The notes beneath the pieces were generated by a model. That model saw nothing but the letters and a program-made list of their open reading frames with translations. It was not told the origin of the DNA and made no database searches. From assembly GCA_000333855.2 (NCBI GenBank), contig CM007334.1, positions 340,469-404,468 on the forward strand: a DNA stretch of 64,000 nt, given 5' to 3'. Positions 54,462 through 64,000 of this stretch are shown piece after piece. The first letter of the stretch is position 1; each line of letters opens with the position of its first letter. This DNA is from Endotrypanum monterogeii (taxonomy: Eukaryota > Euglenozoa > Kinetoplastea > Trypanosomatida > Trypanosomatidae). Both the position numbers and the translations under genes were made by a program.

Positions 54462-57400
54462 ATGTTGTCCACTAAGATCATTCAGGAACTGAAGGAGCTT
54501 CCTCTAAACACTGTGGAGGATGCACAAAAGTTCTTCTCGATTGTAGACGATGTAAAACAACAGGGTGTGGCACTTCCACCGATGGCACATCTGTTTTTTG
54601 CACGAGTAGATATGGGTCTCAAATTCGATCCATACAACATCCGTACAGTGCCTCGTGAAAACTGCCCTTTAAACTACTTCATAGTCACAAAAGACCACGT
54701 TGTTCACGTCAATCGGCGAGACGCAGAATATCAGATAGTTGGTTCCGTGGAGCAGTGGATTTCAGAATCAAAGTGCTTCAGCAAAGTCTCAGAGATTCTG
54801 TTTTTCAGAAACTACATTTTGCTGAAGGTGTTTCGACGCCTTCTAGAGAGCGTGAGACGCGCTAGGTTCCGAAGAAATCGTACCATTCTATTAAAACGGC
54901 ATTTGCTGGCAACACCGACATTTGGGAATGATTTGATTGTAATGTGGAAAAAAGCCTTCTATTTCCAGTGGGGCCAAGTTGCACAAAACTTCAAAAGGGT
55001 GCTTTGTTTGCAAATTAACAGTGAAGAAGGCAATCCTGGTGGGTTCACTATTGATGAATTTCTTCAAATGCAAGACGAGTATGCGAAATCGCTGCAACAA
55101 AACTTCGCTTCGGTATTGTTGGATATTTTGAGCGTAGTTTCTGAGCGCGTGAAGGACGTAACCGCACTTGTCTCCACAATGCGTGTGACGGAAAAATTGC
55201 CGGGTGTGACAGGGTGCGTCAATAAAGATGTCACTGCGAAAGAGCTGCGCAAGCATCAAATGAAGTTGAAACGCCTGGTCGTAGATTACGAAAATTTGCC
55301 ATCTTATATTCGCCTAGCGCATTATTTCCAGCTTCAAAGTACCTTTCAACAGGCCTGCAGCAGTTTTTTTGATCTGGAGGCTGCCGTGCGAAAAAAAGCT
55401 TCAACTCTGCTTTGGAGGTTTAGGGTGGAGTGCGTAGTGGAGGGCAACAAATACGTCTCGCTTTTCCCCCCAAAGGACCAGGTTTCCAGAACTGTAGATG
55501 CAATGATCGACAAAAGCATCGATTTGCTCTCGTCTATACCAACGTGCATCAAGTCCGAGGAGTTAAAGCAATTTACAGATTCAATGAAAACAGCGTCTGT
55601 GCGCAGCGCCCTGGTCGGCGATGATCTCATTGTCGTCTATAGAAACAAAGTTCTCCAGGTGTTCGAGGCAGACTATGAAGAGGCAAGAGGTAAACTGTCG
55701 TTTTACGAGCCTCTTGTGGTCGTTTCACAATTTTTAGTTGAGTGGACGAAAGTTTCCGCACGTTGGGATGCTGTTCTCTCCTCTGAAAAAACACTTTTGG
55801 ATACTATTACAGAGTCTGAAATACGGGGCTACGTAACAAGAGTGTTCAAGTCACAGAACGAAATCGGGAAGCTTTCGAATCGTACTTGTGGGACCATCGT
55901 CCTTGTGTGCGACAACACGCTTCATGGTCTCGGTACTCGGCTGAAAGGCGTCTTGCAGGATATTGAAGCATCTCTGGGACATCTTATTCAGCTGAAATTT
56001 GCCTACTTGAAAGCGGATTGTGAATATTGGGTCGATCATCTACAGCTTCCAATTTTAGTTCTCGAACGATTTATCCAGTGGTACTTGATGTTGCAAGATG
56101 GAGAGAAGGTTATTGACAAATTCTGTGATTCTGTAACCGATCTACAGAATTTGCATCGATTGCTTTCTGAGCTACGCGAAAAGGCGGGGTCAGGTAATTT
56201 GACCGACGCGGATAATTATGCATCCGTTTTGCGGATTCCCTTCCAGACTGCAATAACCGAAGCCCGGAGCTACTTTGGGTCGTGCTGTACCAAGGTGAAG
56301 GAGATGATCCTTGCTGAACACACTAATATCATCACCTCTGTTACTAATATGAAGGAACGACTCTCCATCGAGTACAGCGACGAGAGTGCAGACGAAGCTG
56401 GGGCACCAGCTTCACAGAAGCTGCAGGCCATGTCTGATAGGCTTGTGAACACAAATCGAGAGGCAAAACAGCTGGATACATACACACAAGTTTTGGAGAT
56501 GCCGCAACTTAATTGGACGGAGATTGGTGTTGTAGAGGACGAGCTTCGGAAATATGTGGAGCTTTGGAAAGTGAACGAGGAAGCCATCCAGTTGCGTCAC
56601 CTCCTGGATACCAAGACTGTTGCAGAAATTGACGGGCAGGAGCTTAAGGACACCACCATTTCCTTGCTACAGCGCGCATTCAAGGCACAAAAAAGTACTC
56701 CGGGTGGTACCGCCGATCATTTAGTAAAGTGGCTTGGAGTCGAAAAAACGAATGTGCCGATGTATGTTGAGTTGTGCAACCCTGCTCTTAAAGAAGAATA
56801 CTGGACAAAGCTGTTTGTGGCCACAGAAATTCCACCCATTCCACCCGCAAAGCGCACTTTGCGCACCCTCGAAGCCTCTTCTCTCATGTCTGCCGAGCAC
56901 TCGGAGGCAGTGCGTGAAGTTGTTTCCAGTGCAGTCGGCATTTATGAGTTAGAGCAGCAGCTTGATAAACTTGAGAATTATTGGATGGCGTGCTGTTTTG
57001 TCGTTGCACCATATGCAGGGCGTGCCAACGCGTATGTAGTAGACGGTGTCGACGCAACTCTCGAGGAGCTTGAGGAGCAGCAAATAGTGGTCCAGACTTG
57101 CTTGGCCTCCAAGTATGTAGGCCCTGTCCAGGCAGAATTGCGGGATTGGGAGTCCAAACTAAGCTTAATCCACTCGGTTCTCGAAGAGTGGGTTAGTGTC
57201 CAAAAGACATGGATGTATTTGGAGTTCATTTTTACCAGTGACGACATCAAACGCCAGCTCCCAGACGAGTCTCTCCTTTTTTCTTCAGCGGACCGCTTTT
57301 TTGGCTCGCTGATGAAGCGCTGTGCCGATGATCCACATATGACGCCATTGTGTCTCGAGGGTAATGGCGACAGTCTAAAAAAGCTGCAAAAATGCACCTA

Positions 57401-60400
57401 CCAGTTGGACTGCATTCAGAAAAAGATCGACGAATATCTTGAAACAAAGAGGGTGGCCTTTCCACGGTTTTACTTTCTTTCGAACGACGAGTTGCTATCG
57501 ATATTGTCTGACTCCCGAAATCCACTTGCAGTCCAGCCGCACTTACAGAAGTGTTTTGATAACATCAAGGCTCTGGTTTTTGAGGATGGAAAGACGATTG
57601 TGGCGATGCGGAGCTCTGAGGGCGAGGAGGTTCCCTTCACCCATCCCGTCAAGGTGATGGGCAACGTGGAGAGCTGGTTGAACGATGTTGAGCGTGCCAT
57701 GCGCACGACGTTGTTTGATCGCCTGGCTGCCTGCTTAGGTGCGTACACGGCTGAGCACAGAGCGGAGTGGTTTTTTGATCACCCGGCCCAGTGTGTGACA
57801 ACAGTTGACCAGATTGTATGGACCAGTGAAGTGGAGGTTGTCATCACGGAAACAGGGAGTGGCGATTCATCTGCTTGGCCATCATATCAGAACCGTTTCG
57901 TCACGCAACTCCTCCAGACGGTGGATCTTGTGAAGCTTCCTCTCACAGCGTTGCAGAGAACCGTGGTGTCGAATCTGATCGTTGTTGATGTGCACTGCAG
58001 AGATGTTTGCGCAGAGCTCGCAGCGACTTCTCCTGACTTGACGCTTCAGCCATGCAGCTCATTGCTTGATTTCGGCTGGCAGAAGCAGCTACGTTTCTAC
58101 TACGGCCCACCGTCGAGCAGCCATGGTGCCGGTGGCCCTCCAGAGGTGTCTGATTGTTTTGTCCGACACGGCGCTGCAGAGCTCCCTTATGGGTACGAGT
58201 ACCTCGGAAACCAGCCGCGCCTCGTTATTACTCCTCTCACTGAGCGCGCCTTTTTGACGTGCACAGCGGCTCTACACATGCAGAAAGGTGCCGCACCGCA
58301 AGGCCCAGCCGGGACAGGCAAAACTGAGTCGGTCAAGGATTTAGGAAAAGCACTTGCGAGAACGGTGGTTGTTTTCAATTGCTCCGACGGTCTCGACTAC
58401 CGCATGATGAGTCAAATGTTTGCTGGGCTGGCGCAGGCTGGGGCGTGGGCGTGCTTTGATGAGTTTAACCGTATCGAGCTGGAGGTGCTTTCGGTGGTGG
58501 CGCAGCAAATGCTTGACATCACCACTGCCATCACACAGAAACAGACGTCTATGAAATTCGAGGGCCACCACATCAAGCTGCACGCGAACTTTGGCGTTTT
58601 CATCACCATGAACCCCGGGTACGCAGGACGCACTGAACTCCCCGACAACTTGAAGGCTCTCTTTCGACCTGTGTGCATGATGATACCGAACTACGCTCTC
58701 ATTGCCGAGATTATGTTTTACGCCGAGGGCTACGGAAAGGCTCAGTCACTTGCAGCCAAGATGATTCGTCTCTATTCGCTGGCGTCACAGCAGTTGTCGA
58801 AACAAGATCACTACGACTTTGGTATGCGCGCTGTCAAGAGTATTCTCGTCCTCGCCGGGCGACTGAAGCGCAATGACACGGAGTCAGACGAAGAGCTGCT
58901 TTTGGTGCGTGCTATTCGGGAAGCGAACCTACCCAAGTTCCTCGTAGATGATCGCTACCTTTTCATGGCGCTTTTGCGCGACTTCTTCCCTTCCATTGTG
59001 GAGGTGGCGCCAGCGCCGGTGAGCGAGCTCATTTATGATGAGGCACAGTACGTTTTGAAGGAGGAGCTTGTGCAGGCTACTCCGTCAAACCCTGCCACCC
59101 GGATACGGCTGCAGCCCACGGAGGGGCTACTCTTCAAAACACAGCAGCTCTTCGACACGCTCATGACTCGGCATGGACTGATGTTGGTGGGCCGCACCAT
59201 GACCGGCAAGACTACAGTACGTGACACACTAGCGTCAGTGTTGACACGCCTTGGCAATGTGCTTAATACCATCTCAACGACTGAGGCGGGTGATGGTGTC
59301 AGCAACAGCAGCAAGCAAAGTGCCATGGGTGGGCTTGGCAAAGCGCGGAGGCATCACCTTGCCGCCATGATGCGTGCGTTGGACACGCGGTGCCAGTCTT
59401 ACTTCACCGTCACCCGCAGCACCACCTGCAACCCAAAGGCTATTTCGATGACGGAGCTCTACGGTGACGTCAACCCCCTTACACGTGAGTGGCAGGACGG
59501 TGTCTTTTCAGCTATTGTACGCGAGTTGGTCAAACTGAGTGCAGGTTCGGTCGACGGCGCCACAACGCGACACTGGGTCGTCTTTGACGGTCCGGTGGAT
59601 GCAGTGTGGATTGAAAATCTCAACACCGTGCTCGATGACAGCAAGATGCTATGTCTTGTCAACGGAGAGCGAATTCGCATCCCCGACACTATATCGCTCC
59701 TTTTTGAGGTGCAGGACTTGCGCGTCGCGTCTCCGGCCACGGTATCACGTTGCGGCATGGTGTACGTAGATGAGGAATGCCTGGACGATGGGTGGTCGCC
59801 TCTGCTGCAGAGCCTTTCGCAGGCAGCCGCCCAGGAGTTGGGCTATCGATGGCGCCACGATCGTTTTCTGGAGCTTTGCGAGTCGCTCGTACCGCCCTTG
59901 CTCCAGGTGGTTCGCAGAGAGTGCAAGGAATATATTGGAACAGGTGACGCGCAGCTGGCGTTGAACCTTTTTTATTTGATGAAGGCAGCCACGCAGCAGC
60001 TGGAGGGGATAATCCAGGAGGATCAGCAAGAGCAGCAGCAAGGCAAAACTTCAGAGCTGACGCTGCCTGCAGGCAGGTTGCAGCGATCCTCTGATCCAGT
60101 GGTGCGGCGTTCTTCTCAGCGTCGGGGTTCGATGGCCATGCGCGCGGTCCTCGTCGTGCGCGGAAGCGCTCTCTTCGATGCACTGTTCGTGCAAAGCTGT
60201 GCCTGGGGTCTCGGCGGTAACCTGACTGAGGCCACGCGCGCACGGTTTGCAGAGGCCATGCTGCCACTTATTCGCACAGAGGCGCTTCACTTCCCAAAGG
60301 AGGCTGAGGCAAAGGGGTATGGCGTATTCGACTACGGTGTTGACTTGGTGAGTGGTGACTGGCAGCGTTGGTCCGAGATGGTCCCAGAGTTTTCTTACAA

Positions 60401-63400
60401 TCCTAGCCTTTCATACTTTGATCTCCTCGTACCGACGGAGCAGACTGTCGTGCTGCAGTATCTGCTGCACAGTGCCACAACCACCCAGCATCATATGCTA
60501 CTCAATGGCTTGACGGGCACTGGCAAGTCGTCCATGGTGAACAGCTACCTGTTGAACACTTTGCACACAGAGGAAGCGCATAGCACGACTGCAGCCTTTC
60601 GGTTCACACTGTCCGCGCAGACTTCGTCCCAGGCTCTGCAGAACACTATTGAAATGAAACTCACACGTCGCAAGGGTGACCGCGAGTTCGGAGCACCGCC
60701 CGGCAAGACTCTGATGATTGCTGTGATAGACGATTGCAACGTGCCGCAGCTGGAGGAGTACGGGGCAGCGCCGCCGATAGAGTTGTTGCGGCAAATGATC
60801 TCTCAAGGCGGGTTCTACGATCGTAAGCGTCTTTTCTTCAAGGATGTGGTGCAGACAATGTTGATTGCGTGCTGTGGTGAACCAGGCGGTGGAAAGAGCG
60901 AGATGACGCCTCGCTTCACATCAAGACTTCTCTGCTTCTGCGCTCCGCAACTCACAGAAACGTCGATGAGGTCTATTTTCTCTGCCATTTTGAAAGGCTT
61001 TTTCATCACCCGTAGCTTCGCGGCGGAGGTGGCCGAGTTGGCGGATGCCGTCGTCGACAGCACTCTCGAGGCGTATCGCCGCATCGCGGTGGAGTGCTTG
61101 CCCACCCCCGACAAGACACACTGCACCTTCAACTTGCGCGATGTCAGCAAAGTTTTTCAAGGGATTCTGCAAATTAAGCCGGCTCACTGTGCATCTCCCC
61201 AGGCCCTTGTCGATCTTTGGAGCCACGAGGCATCCCGCGTTTTTCACGATCGTCTGATTGACGACACTGATCGTGGGTGGTGGTGGCAATGCTGTGCTGA
61301 AGTAATTGAGAAGCACTTCTGTGATGCTGACAAGAACGCAAACGCTGACTCCCCCGACACCGATGGACAGCGGTCGGCGCAGTCTCCACTGCCAGCTCCT
61401 CACCCTGCCCAGCTCGCGTCCATCTTTTACGGTTCCTGGGTCCAACGCGATTACCAGCGCATTGACCAGCACACATCGTTGCAGACGGTGGCACAACAGC
61501 ACTTGCTCGAGTACAACTCGCAGAGCACCACCGCTATGAATTTGGTCTTTTTTGACCAGGCGGTGCATCATTTGTCACGTATATGCCGCATTGTCAGTCA
61601 GCCACGCGGTCATGCGTTGCTCGTTGGCATCGGCGGTAGCGGTCGCTCATCGCTCTGCCGCCTCGCCGCCTTCATGATGGCCATGGATTTACAAACAGTT
61701 CACATCGCGCGCAACTACGGCATCTCGGAGTTCCGGGATGAGATGCGGAAGGTGCTACTGGACTGCGGCGCACGGGGGAAGGAGGTGGTGTTCCTCATCT
61801 CGGACCCGCAGCTGATACACAGTGAGATGCTGGAGGATATCAACAACCTCCTCAACGCTGGTGAGGTGCCGGGTATGATGGGTATGGAGGATATGGAGAC
61901 GATTGTGCGATGTTGCCGTGAGGCAGCGCTTTCTTCGGGTCGCCCCGACACACGCACTAGCGTGTACGAATACTTTGTTTCCCAGAGCCGAGAGCGGTTT
62001 CATCTGTGCCTGTGCATGTCTCCAATGAGTGGCGCCTTTCGCGATCGGCTGCGGATGTTTCCCGCACTCGTGAACTGCACTACGATCGATTGGTTCTCAG
62101 AGTGGCCACAGGTGGCACTCAGCGCTGTGGCCCATTCGACGCTGTCGAGCGGTACTCAAGGTAGCTCCACGGGACCCAGTACAGATCAGCTAAGCGCTCT
62201 CATGGTGTTCCTGCAGACTACCGTGAAGGAGGCCGCTCAGCGACTTTATGTGCAACATCGGCGTCGCACCCACGTCACCCCAACTAGCTACCTGGCTGTT
62301 CTCACGCTGTACAGCACGATGGGGCAGCGACTGCGACGAGATCTGCAGGCAAGCGCGAACCGTTACCGCAACGGACTGGAAAAGCTTGACACCGCGAATT
62401 TGACAATCGCGCAACTGCAGCAGGAGATTCGAGACATGCAGCCTGGCTTGACGGCTGCTGCGAAGCAGGTTGAGGAACAAAAACATACCTTGGCCATCGA
62501 ACAACTCGATGCGGATCAGATGAAAGAGGAGCAGTCCAAGGAGGAGGCGGCGGCACAGAAACTGATGAACGAGGCGGAGTTGATTCGTCTGGAGTGTGAG
62601 GAGGGTCTGCAGCAGGCATTGCCAGCTCTGGAGGCGGCGAAGCAAGCGCTGGAAACTCTGAGCGCGAAGGATATTCAAGAGATTAAAACCTTCACGACGC
62701 CGCCGAGCAACGTGGAAAAGACGATGAATGCGGTGCTGGTGCTACTCGGCGAGAAGGATGGTTGGGCAAGCGCCAAGACGTGCCTCGCCAAGCTGGATTT
62801 TATTTCTCGCTTGACAGGGTACCCACGCGACTCCATCAACCCTGCGTGTATCCGTAAGCTTGCCGTATTCGTGCAGGATCCGGATTTCGTGCCAGATGTC
62901 ATCGAAAAGACATCGCTGCCGTGTCGCTCGATGTGCATGTGGGTGCATGCGATGTACAAGTACTATTTCGTTGCGAAGGAGATCGCGCCGAAGCGAGCGC
63001 GGCTAGCAGAAGCAGAAAGGAAGGTGGATGTGGCAGGCAAAGAGTTGGAGACAAAGCGTGTGGCTCTGCAGAAGGTGCTTGACCGCATTGATTCCCTGCA
63101 CGCCGCTGCTGCTGCGGCGCAGGAAAAGGCCGATCACTTCCAGCGGCAGATCGAAATTGCTATGGCGCGACTGGAGCGTGCTGATCAGCTGATCTCGGGA
63201 CTCGCCTCCGAGCGGGGTCGGTGGAAGGAGGCTCTGGCGAAACTTGAGACGCAACTGGGCTGCGTGGAGGGAACTGCAGCTCTAGCCGCCGGGTGCGTGG
63301 GCTACCTCGGTCCCTTCCCACTGGACTATCGAGAGGCACTGCTGGATCAGTGGCGCTCACGGTGTACCGAGCTGAAAATCCGCTTTGATGCCACCTACTC

Positions 63401-64000
63401 ACTCGAGGGTATTGAGACAGAGGCGACAGTTCAGCAGTGGACGCTGCAATCACTTCCTCGCGACACATACTCCATCCAGAATGCCACGATTCTTCACCGG
63501 ACAACACAGTGTTGTTACATGATCGATCCACAGGGGCAGGCTAACACGTTCGTGCGAAAGCTGGAGCGCAGTCGCTCTAGCGGTGCTTCTGGCCTGCTGC
63601 AACTGAAGTTAAACAGTCCGAACTTCATGCGGCAGATTGAGAACGCGGTGCAGAAAGGGCAGGCTGTGCTTCTCGAGGACGTTGGCGAGACTCTGGACGC
63701 TGCACTGGACCCAATTTTGCTTAAGCAGGTGCGCCGCGTGGCTGGTCGCGATGTCATCACACTAGGTGACCGCGAGGTCACTTACGACGACCGTTTCCAT
63801 ATGTACATAACCACGAAGCTGGCAAACCCCGTTCTCACGCCGGAGTTGCAGGTAACCCTGACGGTGATTGACTTCACGGTTACACGCGAGGGCCTGGAGG
63901 AGCAGTTGTTAGCAGACATTGTTGGTTCAGAGCGGGCCTCTTTGCAACAGCGCGGTGACCGCTGCGTCATTTCCATCGCGGCAAATCGAGAGAAGATATC
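54462..64000 (+). CDS. Axonemal inner-arm-type dynein heavy chain (3' end outside window)
   Basis: The first 3179 codons are open in one frame to the window edge. The ATG at 54462 is the first after an in-frame stop and after the splice acceptor. Tail and linker (DHC_N2-like) fill residues 1 to ~1270. AAA1 Walker A is GPAGTGKTES at ~1281, with ACFDEFNR as Walker B. AAA2 has GRTMTGKTT at ~1577 with VFDGPVDAVWIENLNTVLDD. AAA3 has GLTGTGKSS at ~2016, with VIDDCNVPQ. AAA4 has GIGGSGRSS at ~2389, with LEDINNLLNAGEVPG. The stalk coiled coil begins near ~2850, and the return helix reads GLASERGRWKE. AAA5 has started by the window edge. The short tail (AAA1 at ~1281) suits single-headed inner-arm chains such as the DNAH3/7/12 group, not outer-arm or IFT dynein. 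All four P-loops checked are in frame. GC content rises along the gene from ~40-47 to ~57-60 percent. Confidence 0.95.
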   Translation, partial: MLSTKIIQELKELPLNTVEDAQKFFSIVDDVKQQGVALPPMAHLFFARVDMGLKFDPYNIRTVPRENCPLNYFIVTKDHVVHVNRRDAEYQIVGSVEQWISESKCFSKVSEILFFRNYILLKVFRRLLESVRRARFRRNRTILLKRHLLATPTFGNDLIVMWKKAFYFQWGQVAQNFKRVLCLQINSEEGNPGGFTIDEFLQMQDEYAKSLQQNFASVLLDILSVVSERVKDVTALVSTMRVTEKLPGVTGCVNKDVTAKELRKHQMKLKRLVVDYENLPSYIRLAHYFQLQSTFQQACSSFFDLEAAVRKKASTLLWRFRVECVVEGNKYVSLFPPKDQVSRTVDAMIDKSIDLLSSIPTCIKSEELKQFTDSMKTASVRSALVGDDLIVVYRNKVLQVFEADYEEARGKLSFYEPLVVVSQFLVEWTKVSARWDAVLSSEKTLLDTITESEIRGYVTRVFKSQNEIGKLSNRTCGTIVLVCDNTLHGLGTRLKGVLQDIEASLGHLIQLKFAYLKADCEYWVDHLQLPILVLERFIQWYLMLQDGEKVIDKFCDSVTDLQNLHRLLSELREKAGSGNLTDADNYASVLRIPFQTAITEARSYFGSCCTKVKEMILAEHTNIITSVTNMKERLSIEYSDESADEAGAPASQKLQAMSDRLVNTNREAKQLDTYTQVLEMPQLNWTEIGVVEDELRKYVELWKVNEEAIQLRHLLDTKTVAEIDGQELKDTTISLLQRAFKAQKSTPGGTADHLVKWLGVEKTNVPMYVELCNPALKEEYWTKLFVATEIPPIPPAKRTLRTLEASSLMSAEHSEAVREVVSSAVGIYELEQQLDKLENYWMACCFVVAPYAGRANAYVVDGVDATLEELEEQQIVVQTCLASKYVGPVQAELRDWESKLSLIHSVLEEWVSVQKTWMYLEFIFTSDDIKRQLPDESLLFSSADRFFGSLMKRCADDPHMTPLCLEGNGDSLKKLQKCTYQLDCIQKKIDEYLETKRVAFPRFYFLSNDELLSILSDSRNPLAVQPHLQKCFDNIKALVFEDGKTIVAMRSSEGEEVPFTHPVKVMGNVESWLNDVERAMRTTLFDRLAACLGAYTAEHRAEWFFDHPAQCVTTVDQIVWTSEVEVVITETGSGDSSAWPSYQNRFVTQLLQTVDLVKLPLTALQRTVVSNLIVVDVHCRDVCAELAATSPDLTLQPCSSLLDFGWQKQLRFYYGPPSSSHGAGGPPEVSDCFVRHGAAELPYGYEYLGNQPRLVITPLTERAFLTCTAALHMQKGAAPQGPAGTGKTESVKDLGKALARTVVVFNCSDGLDYRMMSQMFAGLAQAGAWACFDEFNRIELEVLSVVAQQMLDITTAITQKQTSMKFEGHHIKLHANFGVFITMNPGYAGRTELPDNLKALFRPVCMMIPNYALIAEIMFYAEGYGKAQSLAAKMIRLYSLASQQLSKQDHYDFGMRAVKSILVLAGRLKRNDTESDEELLLVRAIREANLPKFLVDDRYLFMALLRDFFPSIVEVAPAPVSELIYDEAQYVLKEELVQATPSNPATRIRLQPTEGLLFKTQQLFDTLMTRHGLMLVGRTMTGKTTVRDTLASVLTRLGNVLNTISTTEAGDGVSNSSKQSAMGGLGKARRHHLAAMMRALDTRCQSYFTVTRSTTCNPKAISMTELYGDVNPLTREWQDGVFSAIVRELVKLSAGSVDGATTRHWVVFDGPVDAVWIENLNTVLDDSKMLCLVNGERIRIPDTISLLFEVQDLRVASPATVSRCGMVYVDEECLDDGWSPLLQSLSQAAAQELGYRWRHDRFLELCESLVPPLLQVVRRECKEYIGTGDAQLALNLFYLMKAATQQLEGIIQEDQQEQQQGKTSELTLPAGRLQRSSDPVVRRSSQRRGSMAMRAVLVVRGSALFDALFVQSCAWGLGGNLTEATRARFAEAMLPLIRTEALHFPKEAEAKGYGVFDYGVDLVSGDWQRWSEMVPEFSYNPSLSYFDLLVPTEQTVVLQYLLHSATTTQHHMLLNGLTGTGKSSMVNSYLLNTLHTEEAHSTTAAFRFTLSAQTSSQALQNTIEMKLTRRKGDREFGAPPGKTLMIAVIDDCNVPQLEEYGAAPPIELLRQMISQGGFYDRKRLFFKDVVQTMLIACCGEPGGGKSEMTPRFTSRLLCFCAPQLTETSMRSIFSAILKGFFITRSFAAEVAELADAVVDSTLEAYRRIAVECLPTPDKTHCTFNLRDVSKVFQGILQIKPAHCASPQALVDLWSHEASRVFHDRLIDDTDRGWWWQCCAEVIEKHFCDADKNANADSPDTDGQRSAQSPLPAPHPAQLASIFYGSWVQRDYQRIDQHTSLQTVAQQHLLEYNSQSTTAMNLVFFDQAVHHLSRICRIVSQPRGHALLVGIGGSGRSSLCRLAAFMMAMDLQTVHIARNYGISEFRDEMRKVLLDCGARGKEVVFLISDPQLIHSEMLEDINNLLNAGEVPGMMGMEDMETIVRCCREAALSSGRPDTRTSVYEYFVSQSRERFHLCLCMSPMSGAFRDRLRMFPALVNCTTIDWFSEWPQVALSAVAHSTLSSGTQGSSTGPSTDQLSALMVFLQTTVKEAAQRLYVQHRRRTHVTPTSYLAVLTLYSTMGQRLRRDLQASANRYRNGLEKLDTANLTIAQLQQEIRDMQPGLTAAAKQVEEQKHTLAIEQLDADQMKEEQSKEEAAAQKLMNEAELIRLECEEGLQQALPALEAAKQALETLSAKDIQEIKTFTTPPSNVEKTMNAVLVLLGEKDGWASAKTCLAKLDFISRLTGYPRDSINPACIRKLAVFVQDPDFVPDVIEKTSLPCRSMCMWVHAMYKYYFVAKEIAPKRARLAEAERKVDVAGKELETKRVALQKVLDRIDSLHAAAAAAQEKADHFQRQIEIAMARLERADQLISGLASERGRWKEALAKLETQLGCVEGTAALAAGCVGYLGPFPLDYREALLDQWRSRCTELKIRFDATYSLEGIETEATVQQWTLQSLPRDTYSIQNATILHRTTQCCYMIDPQGQANTFVRKLERSRSSGASGLLQLKLNSPNFMRQIENAVQKGQAVLLEDVGETLDAALDPILLKQVRRVAGRDVITLGDREVTYDDRFHMYITTKLANPVLTPELQVTLTVIDFTVTREGLEEQLLADIVGSERASLQQRGDRCVISIAANREKI

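Noticed and set aside
1..64000. CRISPR arrays, insertion sequences, bacterial operons, and retroposons (SIDER, ingi-type)
   Set aside because: No spaced direct repeats, transposase or reverse transcriptase coding were seen. Degenerate SIDER elements in 3' UTRs cannot be excluded by eye; a profile search for the 79-bp signature would decide.

Overview
This window is nuclear DNA from a trypanosomatid flagellate, most likely a Leishmania-like member of the Leishmaniinae. The evidence is intron-less genes lined up on one strand, GC-rich codon use, intergenic regions full of (CA)n, (TA)n and homopolymer tracts, polypyrimidine-AG trans-splicing signals before the start codons, and kinetoplast-specific proteins (RET1 uridylyl transferase and a POLIC-type kinetoplast DNA polymerase). 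The order glutathione synthetase - POLIC - L16m - RET1 - VTC1 matches, as I recall it, a block of Trypanosoma brucei chromosome 7 and Leishmania chromosome 14. No database was searched.

Layout. From about 2.0 to 52.8 kb there are fifteen genes, all on the minus strand and so transcribed leftwards as one polycistron. From right to left they are: COQ9, a small membrane protein, VTC1, a sulfotransferase-fold protein, a CFAP96-like repeat protein, a large helical-repeat protein, two divergent mitochondrial carriers, an NHA-type Na+/H+ antiporter, a P-loop kinase, RET1, mitochondrial ribosomal protein L16, an EDC4/Ge-1-like decapping scaffold, POLIC and glutathione synthetase. At 54.46 kb the coding strand flips, and an inner-arm dynein heavy chain runs rightwards off the end of the window. 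The 1.6 kb between COQ9 and dynein is a divergent strand-switch region, the type of site where trypanosomatid RNA polymerase II starts. A 107-base assembly gap lies in the sulfotransferase 3' flank.

Function. Many of the leftward genes serve the mitochondrion: kinetoplast DNA replication (POLIC), RNA editing and U-tailing (RET1), mitochondrial translation (L16m), transport (two carriers), ubiquinone synthesis (COQ9) and perhaps a PPR-like protein. Others serve polyphosphate and ion homeostasis (VTC1, NHA), thiol synthesis (glutathione synthetase), mRNA turnover (EDC4-like) and the flagellum (dynein, CFAP96-like). Polycistrons in this group do not normally group genes by function, so this may be chance.

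No clearly new multi-gene system was found. The best leads are a C-terminal membrane tail on glutathione synthetase, a degenerate exonuclease-like fold inside POLIC, loss of the tandem aspartate in the NHA antiporter, an altered PAPS loop in the sulfotransferase-like protein, a pair of eroded carriers, a C34A12 tract, and the sharp drop in GC content and microsatellites around the strand switch.
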